Of a DNA stretch of 5,948 bases, positions 1 to 5,777 are shown piece after piece. The notes beneath the pieces were generated by a model, which was given only the letters and a program-made list of their open reading frames with translations, did no database searches and had not been told where the DNA came from. The stretch's first letter is position 1. Each line of letters opens with the position of its first letter. The DNA comes from JANNHP01 sp031404455. GTDB lineage: Bacteria > Planctomycetota > JAJSAM01 > JAJVHW01. The position numbers were made by a program, and so were the translations under genes. The stretch is taken from NCBI GenBank assembly GCA_031404455.1, contig JANNHP010000345.1, positions 1 through 5,948 of the forward strand. The letters run 5' to 3'.

Positions 1-80
1 GGGCGACCCATGGGTCGCCCGCGCACGTCGCGTCGGCCACGTCATCGGTACGCGGACGACGGGCGACCCATGGGTCGCCC
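1..80. repeat. Two identical 20-bp perfect palindromes, 60 bp apart
   Basis: The sequence GGGCGACCCATGGGTCGCCC occurs at 1-20 and again, without a mismatch, at 61-80. Each copy is its own reverse complement, so each could form a hairpin (8-bp stem with a CATG loop) or a cruciform, or bind a dimeric protein. The 40 bp between them (21-60) are not palindromic. The pair lies 29 bp beyond the stop codon of the minus-strand NTPase gene, so the hairpins could end or protect that transcript. However, no T tract follows on the minus strand, so these are not classic intrinsic terminators. The first copy begins exactly at base 1, so more copies may lie to the left. The repeat itself is seen directly; its function is unknown. 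Confidence 0.85.
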
Positions 81-108
81 CTACAGAGTGCAGGCGAGGC
101 CGGCGGCT

Positions 109-1122
109 TCAGAACGCCAGCCCCTCGACGATGTCCGCCAGCTTGTTCGCGTCGGTCCGCGCGTTCGCGGCGGGCAGACGCAGTTCCTTCGCGGCGTAGC
201 CGGAGCCGACCTCGTTGTCGGTCGCGGGACCCGCGAGGACGTCGATCTCGATTCCCCAGCTCTTCATCAACTGGACGGCGCCCCACGCGCCGACGAGGTC
301 GTTCGCGCACATCACGTGGACCTTCGTCTTCGCGAGGATCTCCTTGTCCTGCAGGATGTCGCCGACTCCGTAGTAGCCGATGATCCCGTCGCCGAGTTCC
401 GCGACGATCGCGTCGGGCTTGTCCGCGGCGAGCTCCGCGAGGAGCGTCCGCGCGATGCCGGCGATGTTCGTCGCGCCGACGGTGGAGGGCAGCCCCATGT
501 CGAGGAAACTCATGGTGCGGACGGCGCCGTGGTCCTCCATGTTGAGGAGGTCGCGCAGGCACGCGACGCCGGTCAGCTTCGCGCCGTTCACGCGGTAGCC
601 GCGCTGGTTCAGCTTGCCGCAGATGGTGGCCGCGGCGGCCGTCTTGCCGCTCGACATGCACGTGCCCTCGACGAGGATCAGCGGCACGTCGGGCAGCTTC
701 TCGGGAGGCGGCGGGAGTTTGCGCGAGATGGAGACGATCTCGCCGTCGCGGACGATCGAACCCATCACCTCGCAGAGGAGCGGCTTGCCGACCACGGGGC
801 TGCCCGAGATGCAGACGCCGATCACGCCGCCGAGATTCAGCACGTGGACCTTGTCGCCGACCTTCAGGGTCTCGGGCAGCTCGCCGACGAAGCCGTGGAG
901 CGCGCGGCGGCGTCCGAGCGCCCCGGCGATCACGTCGTCCTTGCTCATCTTCGCCTGGCGGCCGTTGACCAGTTCGATCTGGTCGTAGACCGACTTCTCC
1001 TGCAACGCCCTCACGACGATGACGTTGCCTTCCTTCGGCTCCATTCGGTCGGAGAGTTCCACCTCGCGCGGGAGCTCCGCGTGGAGGGTGACGCTGCCGA
1101 TCTTGTCGAGTTGGACCTTCAC
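109..1122 (-). CDS. Uncharacterised P-loop NTPase coupled to argG
   Basis: Predicted soluble protein of 337 residues. The N-terminal half (about 1-140) looks like a small beta-rich domain with a conserved-looking stretch, VLNLGGVIG (94-102), followed by a proline-rich linker (137-140). The C-terminal half is a P-loop domain: Walker A is GTCMSSGKT (153-161) and a Walker B-like segment is AIVAELGDG (238-246). The GTxxxxGKT form and the following alternating Ala-rich helix recall the dethiobiotin synthetase/CobQ/MobB (SIMIBI) group, but I cannot assign a named family or substrate. I chose the GTG at 1122-1120 as start because it overlaps the argG TGA in a GTGA tetranucleotide and has AAGGA 9 nt upstream. 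An in-frame ATG at 1248 would lie deep inside argG and is unlikely. The coupling to argG suggests a role linked to arginine synthesis or its regulation; this is inference. The gene is solid, its function unknown. Confidence 0.85.
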   Translation of the reverse strand: MKVQLDKIGSVTLHAELPREVELSDRMEPKEGNVIVVRALQEKSVYDQIELVNGRQAKMSKDDVIAGALGRRRALHGFVGELPETLKVGDKVHVLNLGGVIGVCISGSPVVGKPLLCEVMGSIVRDGEIVSISRKLPPPPEKLPDVPLILVEGTCMSSGKTAAAATICGKLNQRGYRVNGAKLTGVACLRDLLNMEDHGAVRTMSFLDMGLPSTVGATNIAGIARTLLAELAADKPDAIVAELGDGIIGYYGVGDILQDKEILAKTKVHVMCANDLVGAWGAVQLMKSWGIEIDVLAGPATDNEVGSGYAAKELRLPAANARTDANKLADIVEGLAF

Positions 1123-2369
1123 TTCGCACCGTCCTTGCGTTCCGTCTTCGACGACGGCGCCGGCTCGATCGCCGCGTCCCGTCGCGCCGCGAGCACCTGC
1201 GGCATCCCGTAGATCTTCGAGAAGGCGCGGGCTTCCTCGCCCGTCCACGCCTTGCTTCCTTCGCCGTACACCGCGCCGAGCCGGCCCATCAGCGAACTCG
1301 CGGTGTCGACGGAGACGATCTCCACTCGGCCGCGTACAACCCGCACCGTGACCGTTCCGTTCACCGCGCGCTGCGACGACGCGAGGTAGGCCTCGATGTC
1401 AGTCGTGACCGGATCGAAGTAGAGGCCCTCGTGCACGAGGTCTCCGTAGAAGGCGCCGAGACGGTCCTTCCACGAGGACTGGTGCTTCGTCAGCACGAGC
1501 TTCTCGAGTTCGCGGTGCGCGAAGACGAGGATCGCGGCGGCCGGCGCCTCGAACGCGAGGCGGCCCTTGATGCCGAGGATCGTGTCGCCCGTGTGGATGC
1601 CGCGCCCGACGCCCTGCGCCGCGCCGCGAGCGTTCAGTTCGCGGACGAGCGACACGCCGTCCGCGCGCTTGCCGTCGACGGCGACGGGGACGCCGCGCTC
1701 GAACGTGACGGCGACGGTGTCGCCGGCCGCGGGCGCCGCGTCGGGGTCCTTCGTGTCCTGCCAGCAGTCGGAGGGCACGGGCTTCTTCGGGTCGTGGAGA
1801 CCGCCGCCGCCGATCGTCGTGCCCCAGAGGCCGCGGTTGACGCTGTACGTCTTCGTCTCGAGCTTCGTCAAGAAGCCGAGCGCCGCGAGGAAGTCGAACT
1901 CCTGTTCGCGCGAGAGTGCCAGTTCGCGGACCGGCGCGAGGTTCTCGACGCCCGGGAGCAGCACGCTGAACGCGACGTCGAAGCGGACCTGGTCGTTGCC
2001 CGCGCCGGTCGAGCCGTGCGCGACCGCGGCCGCGCCGATCTCCTTCGCCGCGCGCGCGATCTCCTCGGACTGGACCACGCGCTCCGCCGACACGCAGAGC
2101 GGATAGACGCCGCCGCGCAGGCAGTTCGCGGCGACGAGGTTCGTCACGAAGCGCTCGAACACCGCCTTCGTGCCGTCGATCTTGACGTGCCGCGCCGCAC
2201 CGAGCTCCTTCGAGCGCGCGGCGATCCGCGCGAGTTCCGCGGCGTCGAAGCCGCCCGTGTCCACGACGGCGGTCACGATTTCGCGGCCGTACTTCTCCGC
2301 GAGATGCACGACGCACCACGACGTGTCGAGTCCGCCGGAGAAGGCGACGAGGATGGGTCCGTCGTTCAT
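1119..2369 (-). CDS. argG: Argininosuccinate synthase
   Basis: Cytoplasmic enzyme of arginine biosynthesis. It joins citrulline and aspartate using ATP, giving argininosuccinate, AMP and pyrophosphate. The 416 residues are a normal length for the family. The N-terminal ATP-pyrophosphatase loop is AFSGGLDTS (9-17). The citrulline/aspartate-binding core follows: YPLCVSAERV (89-98), HGSTGAGNDQVRFD (118-131) and the region around NRGLWGTTIGGGGLHDP (178-194). GIKGR (266-270) starts the C-terminal multimerisation part. The YPLCVSAER and HGSTGAGNDQVRFD wording, instead of YPL-T-ALARP and HG-A-TGKGNDQ-RFE, matches the divergent subtype I know from Bacteroidota and relatives. The C-terminal tail (about 400-416) is charged and probably disordered. 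The ATG start lacks a clear Shine-Dalgarno sequence. The gene is first in an operon with the P-loop NTPase. No other arg gene is present in the window. Confidence 0.96.
   Translation of the reverse strand: MNDGPILVAFSGGLDTSWCVVHLAEKYGREIVTAVVDTGGFDAAELARIAARSKELGAARHVKIDGTKAVFERFVTNLVAANCLRGGVYPLCVSAERVVQSEEIARAAKEIGAAAVAHGSTGAGNDQVRFDVAFSVLLPGVENLAPVRELALSREQEFDFLAALGFLTKLETKTYSVNRGLWGTTIGGGGLHDPKKPVPSDCWQDTKDPDAAPAAGDTVAVTFERGVPVAVDGKRADGVSLVRELNARGAAQGVGRGIHTGDTILGIKGRLAFEAPAAAILVFAHRELEKLVLTKHQSSWKDRLGAFYGDLVHEGLYFDPVTTDIEAYLASSQRAVNGTVTVRVVRGRVEIVSVDTASSLMGRLGAVYGEGSKAWTGEEARAFSKIYGMPQVLAARRDAAIEPAPSSKTERKDGAK
1132..1136 (-). promoter_or_regulatory. Ribosome binding site deciding the NTPase start
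   Basis: On the minus strand AAGGA lies 9 nt before the GTG at 1122-1120, inside the last codons of argG. It supports the GTG overlapping the argG stop over the upstream ATG at 1248, and points to coupled translation. Confidence 0.65.
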
Positions 2370-2479
2370 GGAGTGCGAAAGGATTGCGCTTTTGCGCGGC
2401 GGGGGAAAGGAATTGGACGGTCCGTCGTCAAACCGGCCGGACAGACGTCAGCGCCAGGCACCTAGACTGCGGACACGGC
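2370..2479. promoter_or_regulatory. Divergent intergenic spacer with small inverted repeats
   Basis: This 110-bp stretch separates argG (minus) from the membrane-protein gene (plus), so it should hold promoters for both. Two short symmetric elements are visible: GCGC-TTTT-GCGC at 2386-2397, about 17 bp before the argG start, and GACGG-T-CCGTC at 2416-2426. A TTGACG hexamer reads on the minus strand around 2426-2431, but no good -10 box stands at 16-18 bp from it. I would not call an exact promoter or operator. Confidence 0.3.
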
Positions 2480-3133
2480 ATGCGCGTTCCCCGAATCGTG
2501 ATCCTGCTGAGCATCGTGGTCGCGCTGACGTTTGTTCTCATCTGTCTGGTCCGGGCACCCATGCGATCGGGCGGAGGAATCAGCGGTTGGTGCGAGGGAC
2601 CCGTACTCGTCGCGAAAGACGGCCGGGCCTATCGACTGGACTCGGAATGGTGGACGGTCGGAATCGTGCGCGAGGACGCCGCGCCGTCGGGCCGTATGTC
2701 GCAATCCGTCGTGGCGGAGGCGGGAACCGATTCACCGTGCCGATACGTCGTCTTCATCTCGCCCGGCGGCAAGCAGGCCGACCGTCTCGTCGAAGCAGCC
2801 GACGGGAACCTCGTGGCGGTGAACTGGGCGACGACCTACCTCGCCTACGACCCGAAATTCGGACGAACGATCAAGGGCGAGGGGATCGCCGACATCTCCC
2901 CGTTCCTGCTGCTCGGTCCGGACGATCGAGTTCCGGACGAGGACGTGAAGGCGCTCGAAGCCAAGGCCGTCGACGAGCGAAGCGATCGCGTTCGAATCGG
3001 CTGGATCGCTCCGTCGGACGACGTGCTCGTGAAGGAGCTCGAGAGCTCGAACGCCTCGGTGCGCGAGGCGGCGCGTCGCATCACCGTCGCGGGAGGGGAT
3101 TTGCTGTACCCGCGGGCGTCGAAGCTGCGCTGA
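2480..3133 (+). CDS. Hypothetical membrane-anchored protein, 217 aa
   Basis: I do not recognise this protein. Residues 1-5 are short and basic, and 6-24 form one strongly hydrophobic segment, which fits a signal anchor or uncleaved signal peptide. The remaining 190 or so residues are mixed, polar and acidic, most likely outside the cytoplasmic membrane. C22 is not in a lipobox (the residue before it is Ile), so it is not an evident lipoprotein. C38 and C87 could form a disulfide. Residues 180-202 (DDVLVKELESSNASVREAAR and following) look like half of a HEAT-type helical repeat. I chose the ATG at 2480 because the protein then begins directly with the anchor; the frame is open back to a TTG at 2384, but those extra codons add a hydrophilic leader with no clear role. 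The Shine-Dalgarno is weak (GGA at 2471-2473). The gene is monocistronic and faces the nucleotidyltransferase gene tail to tail. Confidence 0.65.
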   Translation: MRVPRIVILLSIVVALTFVLICLVRAPMRSGGGISGWCEGPVLVAKDGRAYRLDSEWWTVGIVREDAAPSGRMSQSVVAEAGTDSPCRYVVFISPGGKQADRLVEAADGNLVAVNWATTYLAYDPKFGRTIKGEGIADISPFLLLGPDDRVPDEDVKALEAKAVDERSDRVRIGWIAPSDDVLVKELESSNASVREAARRITVAGGDLLYPRASKLR

Positions 3134-3253
3134 CCGAGGTCGGCGGGAGGCGGACAACTCAAATCCTCGGGGGCCCAGAGCACCGGTATCGGCTTGCGCC
3201 CCGCCAAGTCCGTCACGCCGCAGCTCCTCCATCACGTCACGATCGCGCGCCGG
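3134..3253. other. Convergent intergenic spacer
   Basis: This 120-bp stretch lies between the stop codons of two converging genes, where a bidirectional terminator would be expected. I find only a weak imperfect hairpin near 3165-3180 (CTCGGG facing CCC-A-GAG) without a T tract, so no intrinsic terminator is called. No gene or RNA is recognisable here. Confidence 0.4.
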
Positions 3254-3964
3254 CTACACGATGCGGCCGACGGGAGTGCCCGTCTCGATCAGGCGCCCTT
3301 CTCGGCGCAGGCGGCGGAGGTCTCGCACGATTCGTCGCCAGTACGCGGTGTCGCGCGCTTGGAGGCGTCCGACATCCGCGAGGATGCGCGCACGGCACGC
3401 GGCCACGGACGCCGGGCGGCCGAGCCGCGCCAGGACGGCGGATCGCTCCTCGGGTCGAAACGAGTTGCGCGCCGCCCATGCGAGCTGGTCCCTCACGGCA
3501 GCGGGGTCCCGCGTGGCCGGCGCGACCGGGTTGGAGATCACGTCGTAGTCGAGGAAGCGCTGTGTCTTCTTGAGTTCGACGAGATCCGGGATCGAGACCA
3601 CCCGCACCGGACCGAGCGGACCCCGCATGACGTTGGCTCGGCGCAGAGCGTCGAGGAAGGACCCCACGCGAGGCGGTACCGCCATCACGTCGAGGTAGAG
3701 CGTGTCGGCGCCCCGCGGCAGGGTGAAGTGGAACCCGTGCCCGAACTTCATGTTCCGCAGGGTCATCGGTGGGGTGAGCATGTAGACGCGTCCGCGCCCC
3801 GCGGCGAGCGCGCGGAGGAGTCGGCGGGCGTTCGCCACGCTGGGGCGGATCCACACGTCCACGTCCTCGGAGAACGTGGCGGCGCCGTAGAGCACCGACG
3901 CCCGCCCGCTGATCAGCAGGTACTCGACCCCGAAGCGCTCAAAGCTTCGGAAGAGTCGTTGCAT
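3254..3964 (-). CDS. AbiEii-like nucleotidyltransferase
   Basis: Predicted cytoplasmic nucleotidyltransferase of 236 residues with a polymerase-beta-like fold. The core motif is present: SGRASVLYGAATFSEDVDVW (19-38) carries the helix-turn glycine and the D34-x-D36 metal pair. The third acidic residue is D92 in YLDVMA (90-95). SIPDLVELKKTQRFLDYDVI (123-142) matches the conserved Lys-rich helix that follows the core in AbiEii/MNT-type proteins. The C-terminal part (about 170-236) is Arg-rich and helical. Such proteins transfer NMP groups to tRNA or proteins and often act as toxins or antitoxins; whether this one does is inference. All three carboxylates are present, so it is likely active, although the usual second Gly/Ser of the hG[G/S] motif is Arg21. 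The ATG at 3964 lies inside the end of the upstream 62-residue ORF (26-bp overlap) and has no clear Shine-Dalgarno, which suggests translational coupling. Confidence 0.82.
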   Translation of the reverse strand: MQRLFRSFERFGVEYLLISGRASVLYGAATFSEDVDVWIRPSVANARRLLRALAAGRGRVYMLTPPMTLRNMKFGHGFHFTLPRGADTLYLDVMAVPPRVGSFLDALRRANVMRGPLGPVRVVSIPDLVELKKTQRFLDYDVISNPVAPATRDPAAVRDQLAWAARNSFRPEERSAVLARLGRPASVAACRARILADVGRLQARDTAYWRRIVRDLRRLRREGRLIETGTPVGRIV

Positions 3965-4127
3965 CGTGGACCGCCCGGGGATCGGGGATCAGCTTCCGGA
4001 GCCGCCAGGATCGTTCGAGACGCTCGAACGCCGGGAGATCGCTCCACTGGTCACGGTACGGGTCCGCGGGTCGCTTCAGTCGTGCAGCCGGCCTCGCCTT
4101 GCGCTGGGTCTTCGTCCGTCGCGGCAT
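3939..4127 (-). CDS. Small basic protein, 62 aa, upstream partner of the nucleotidyltransferase
   Basis: I do not recognise a family. The N-terminal third (1-19) is very rich in Arg and Lys and probably disordered or nucleic-acid binding. Residues 22-46 have an amphipathic, helix-prone composition (with PYRDQW and FERLERSWRLRKLI), which could bind a partner protein. The ORF ends 26 bp inside the nucleotidyltransferase gene in another frame, the arrangement typical of toxin-antitoxin pairs and other coupled genes. It is too short for the winged-helix AbiEi antitoxin, and I see no HEPN domain, so it matches neither AbiE nor MNT-HEPN systems as I know them. No good Shine-Dalgarno precedes the ATG; the nearest GGAG lies 15 nt upstream. 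It is plausible as a real gene from its position and fit, but a spurious ORF in GC-rich DNA cannot be excluded. Confidence 0.5.
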   Translation of the reverse strand: MPRRTKTQRKARPAARLKRPADPYRDQWSDLPAFERLERSWRLRKLIPDPRAVHDATTLPKL

Positions 4128-4244
4128 CGTGGGCGGATACTACTCCATCGGCGGCACGCGGCCTCCCCGCGCGACGTCAACCCGGGCTCTCCCGCCTGCC
4201 GATGTCTTGTCCGGACGCCTCGCACGCCCGAACCTCCGTGCCGC

Positions 4245-4252
4245 AAGAGGAG
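4245..4252 (+). promoter_or_regulatory. Strong Shine-Dalgarno before the phosphatase
   Basis: AAGAGGAG stands 8 nt before the ATC codon at 4261. It is the only strong ribosome binding site near this gene. Read as codons, the stretch would use GCA-AGA-GGA-GCA-AGA, which is unlike the G/C-ending codons of the gene body, so it is probably untranslated leader. Confidence 0.6.
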
Positions 4253-4260
4253 CAAGAGCC

Positions 4261-5031
4261 ATCCACATCACGTGCTTCGGGAAGACCGACGTCGGCAGGC
4301 GTCGCGAGCTGAACGAGGACTCCCTCCACTTCTCCGCGAAGGAAGGGGTCTGCCTCATCGCCGACGGCATGGGCGGGCGGGACTTCGGCGAGGTCGCGTC
4401 GTCTCTCGCGGTCTCCACGCTGAATTCACACCTGCACAAGTTCTTCCCGAAGTCGCTCGAGGGACGCCGCCTCGCCGAGGGCGGGCTCGTGGCCGACGTG
4501 ATCGTGCAGGCGTTCGACGGCTGGATCCGCGACGTGAACACGATCGTCTACGAGTTCGGCGCGTTCGACCACCGCTACCGCGAGATGGGGACGACGCTCG
4601 CGATGGTCTACCAGCAGCACGACTTCGTGGTGCTCGCGCACGTCGGCGACAGCCGCATCTACCGTCTGCGCGGCGGGCTCGCGGAGCAGATGACCGAGGA
4701 CCACTCGTTCGTCAACGCACAGGTGAAGGTCGGTCTGCTCACGCGCGAGCAGGCCGACCGCAGCCAGCACCGGAACATCATCACGCGATCGATCGGCACG
4801 CGCGCGGTCGTGAAGCCCGACGTGCGCGTCCATCCCGCCGTCGCCGACGACGTGTACCTGCTCTGCTCCGACGGGCTCTCCGACCTCGTCGAACCGCACG
4901 AGATGGCCGAGATCGTCGCGCGCTACCGGGACCTGAAGGCGGCGGTGGACGCGCTCGTCGGCCTCGCGAACGAGCGCGGCGGCACCGACAACATCACGGT
5001 GGTCCTCGCGCGCATCGAGCCCGACGCGTGA
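4261..5031 (+). CDS. PP2C-type Ser/Thr protein phosphatase
   Basis: Metal-dependent (Mg/Mn) protein phosphatase that removes phosphate from Ser/Thr residues, usually opposing Hanks-type kinases. Counting from 4261 the protein has 256 residues, the normal size of bacterial Stp/PstP-type single-domain enzymes. All motifs are present in order: GKTDVGRRRELNEDS (7-21, with metal-site D20), LIADGMGG (32-39, with D35 and G36), GTTLAMV (110-116), AHVGDSRIYRLRGG (126-139), TEDHSF (145-150), ITRSIGT (174-180), CSDGLSD (202-208, with D204) and GGTDNITVV (240-248, with D243). No transmembrane segment or extra domain is seen. The start is uncertain: the frame is open upstream with GTG at 4129 and TTG at 4207, but neither has a ribosome site, while a strong one precedes ATC at 4261, where the family also normally begins. 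The stop overlaps the GTG of the ABC ATPase gene (GTGA). Confidence 0.95.
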   Translation: MHITCFGKTDVGRRRELNEDSLHFSAKEGVCLIADGMGGRDFGEVASSLAVSTLNSHLHKFFPKSLEGRRLAEGGLVADVIVQAFDGWIRDVNTIVYEFGAFDHRYREMGTTLAMVYQQHDFVVLAHVGDSRIYRLRGGLAEQMTEDHSFVNAQVKVGLLTREQADRSQHRNIITRSIGTRAVVKPDVRVHPAVADDVYLLCSDGLSDLVEPHEMAEIVARYRDLKAAVDALVGLANERGGTDNITVVLARIEPDA

Positions 5032-5777
5032 GCGCGGCGACCGCCGCGGTCTCCGTCCTTGGGCTGCGCAAGGTGTTCCGGGCGGGGGACGGCACCGAGG
5101 TGCGCGCGGTCGACGGCGTGTCCTTCCGCTGCGCCGCGGGCGAGATCGTCGGTCTCCTCGGTCCGAACGGCGCCGGCAAGACCACGACGCTGCGCATCCT
5201 CGCCACCATCCTGCAGCCGACCGAGGGTCGCGTGTCGGTCGCGGGGCATGACGTCGTCACCTCGCCCGACGGCGCGCGGCGGAGTCTCGGCTACGTGTCC
5301 GCGGCGACGGGCGTGTACGAACGCCTCTCGGCGCGGGAGACGCTCCAGTACTACGGGCGGCTGCACGGGATGGGGGAGGACGCCCTCGCGCGCCGCGTCG
5401 CCGAGGTGCTCGGCTTCCTCGAGATGGACGACTTCGCCGACCGGCTCGCCGGGCGCCTCTCGTCGGGACAGCGTCAGAAGGTGTCGCTCGCCCGCGCGAT
5501 CGTCCACGACCCGCCGGTGCTCGTGCTCGACGAGCCGACGGCGAACCTCGACGTGATCGTCGCGCGCAACGTGGTCGAGTTCGTCGAGCGGGCGCGCGCC
5601 GCGGGCCGCGCGATCCTGCTCTCGACTCACATCTTCTCGGAGGCCGAGCGCCTCTGCGACCGGGTCGTCATCGTCCACCGCGGGAAGCTCCTCGCGTCGG
5701 GCACGCAGGAGGAACTGCGCGCCGCGACCGGCACCTCGAATCTCGAGGACGCGTTCTTCAAGCTGGTGCGGCCGTGA
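5028..5777 (+). CDS. ABC transporter ATP-binding protein, NatA-like
   Basis: Cytoplasmic ATPase subunit (249 residues) of an ABC-2 type transporter. It would power the permease encoded next, most like NatA of Na+ or drug exporters. Walker A is GPNGAGKT (45-52), the ABC signature LSSGQRQKVSLARAI (144-158), Walker B with D-loop VLVLDEPTANLD (164-175), and the switch His is H201 in STHIFSEAE. The usual Q-loop glutamine is not evident: the segment reads GYVSAATGVYERLSARE (88-104), a form I associate with NatA-like ATPases. I chose the GTG at 5028, whose GTGA overlaps the phosphatase stop; the conserved beta strand begins about 8 residues later. The stop again overlaps the next gene's GTG. The substrate cannot be told from this subunit. 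Confidence 0.95.
   Translation: MSAATAAVSVLGLRKVFRAGDGTEVRAVDGVSFRCAAGEIVGLLGPNGAGKTTTLRILATILQPTEGRVSVAGHDVVTSPDGARRSLGYVSAATGVYERLSARETLQYYGRLHGMGEDALARRVAEVLGFLEMDDFADRLAGRLSSGQRQKVSLARAIVHDPPVLVLDEPTANLDVIVARNVVEFVERARAAGRAILLSTHIFSEAERLCDRVVIVHRGKLLASGTQEELRAATGTSNLEDAFFKLVRP

Noticed and set aside
1..80. CRISPR array
   Set aside because: There are only two copies, each a full perfect palindrome of 20 bp, with a single 40-bp interval and no cas gene in the window.
61..80. Classic intrinsic terminator for the argG operon
   Set aside because: The hairpin is strong, but no T tract follows it on the minus strand; it may still help end or stabilise the transcript.
10..1212. A 400-codon plus-strand open frame opposite the NTPase gene
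   Set aside because: It is antisense to a well-supported coding frame with a P-loop, starts inside the palindrome and shows only low-complexity Arg/Asp/Ala-rich sequence typical of GC-rich shadow frames.
2410..2431. Sigma-70 promoter for argG from a minus-strand TTGACG
   Set aside because: No hexamer close to TATAAT stands 16-18 bp downstream; the only candidates are CTTTCC, TTTCCC and TTCCCC.
1431..2465. A long plus-strand open frame across argG
   Set aside because: It is antisense to a clear argG with all family motifs; its translation is low-complexity and has no recognisable domain.
3254..4127. Known AbiE or MNT-HEPN (type VII) toxin-antitoxin system
   Set aside because: The small partner is neither a winged-helix AbiEi nor a HEPN protein, so only a looser candidate-module call is justified.
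4146..4190. Promoter for the 62-residue ORF from another minus-strand TTGACG plus TAGTAT
   Set aside because: The two hexamers are 32 bp apart, too far for a standard promoter.
3194..4312. Plus-strand open frame over the nucleotidyltransferase region, ending in a 36-codon ATG-started piece at 4202-4312
   Set aside because: It lies opposite the nucleotidyltransferase motifs, and the last part overlaps the phosphatase start in another frame without its own conserved features; no domain was seen.
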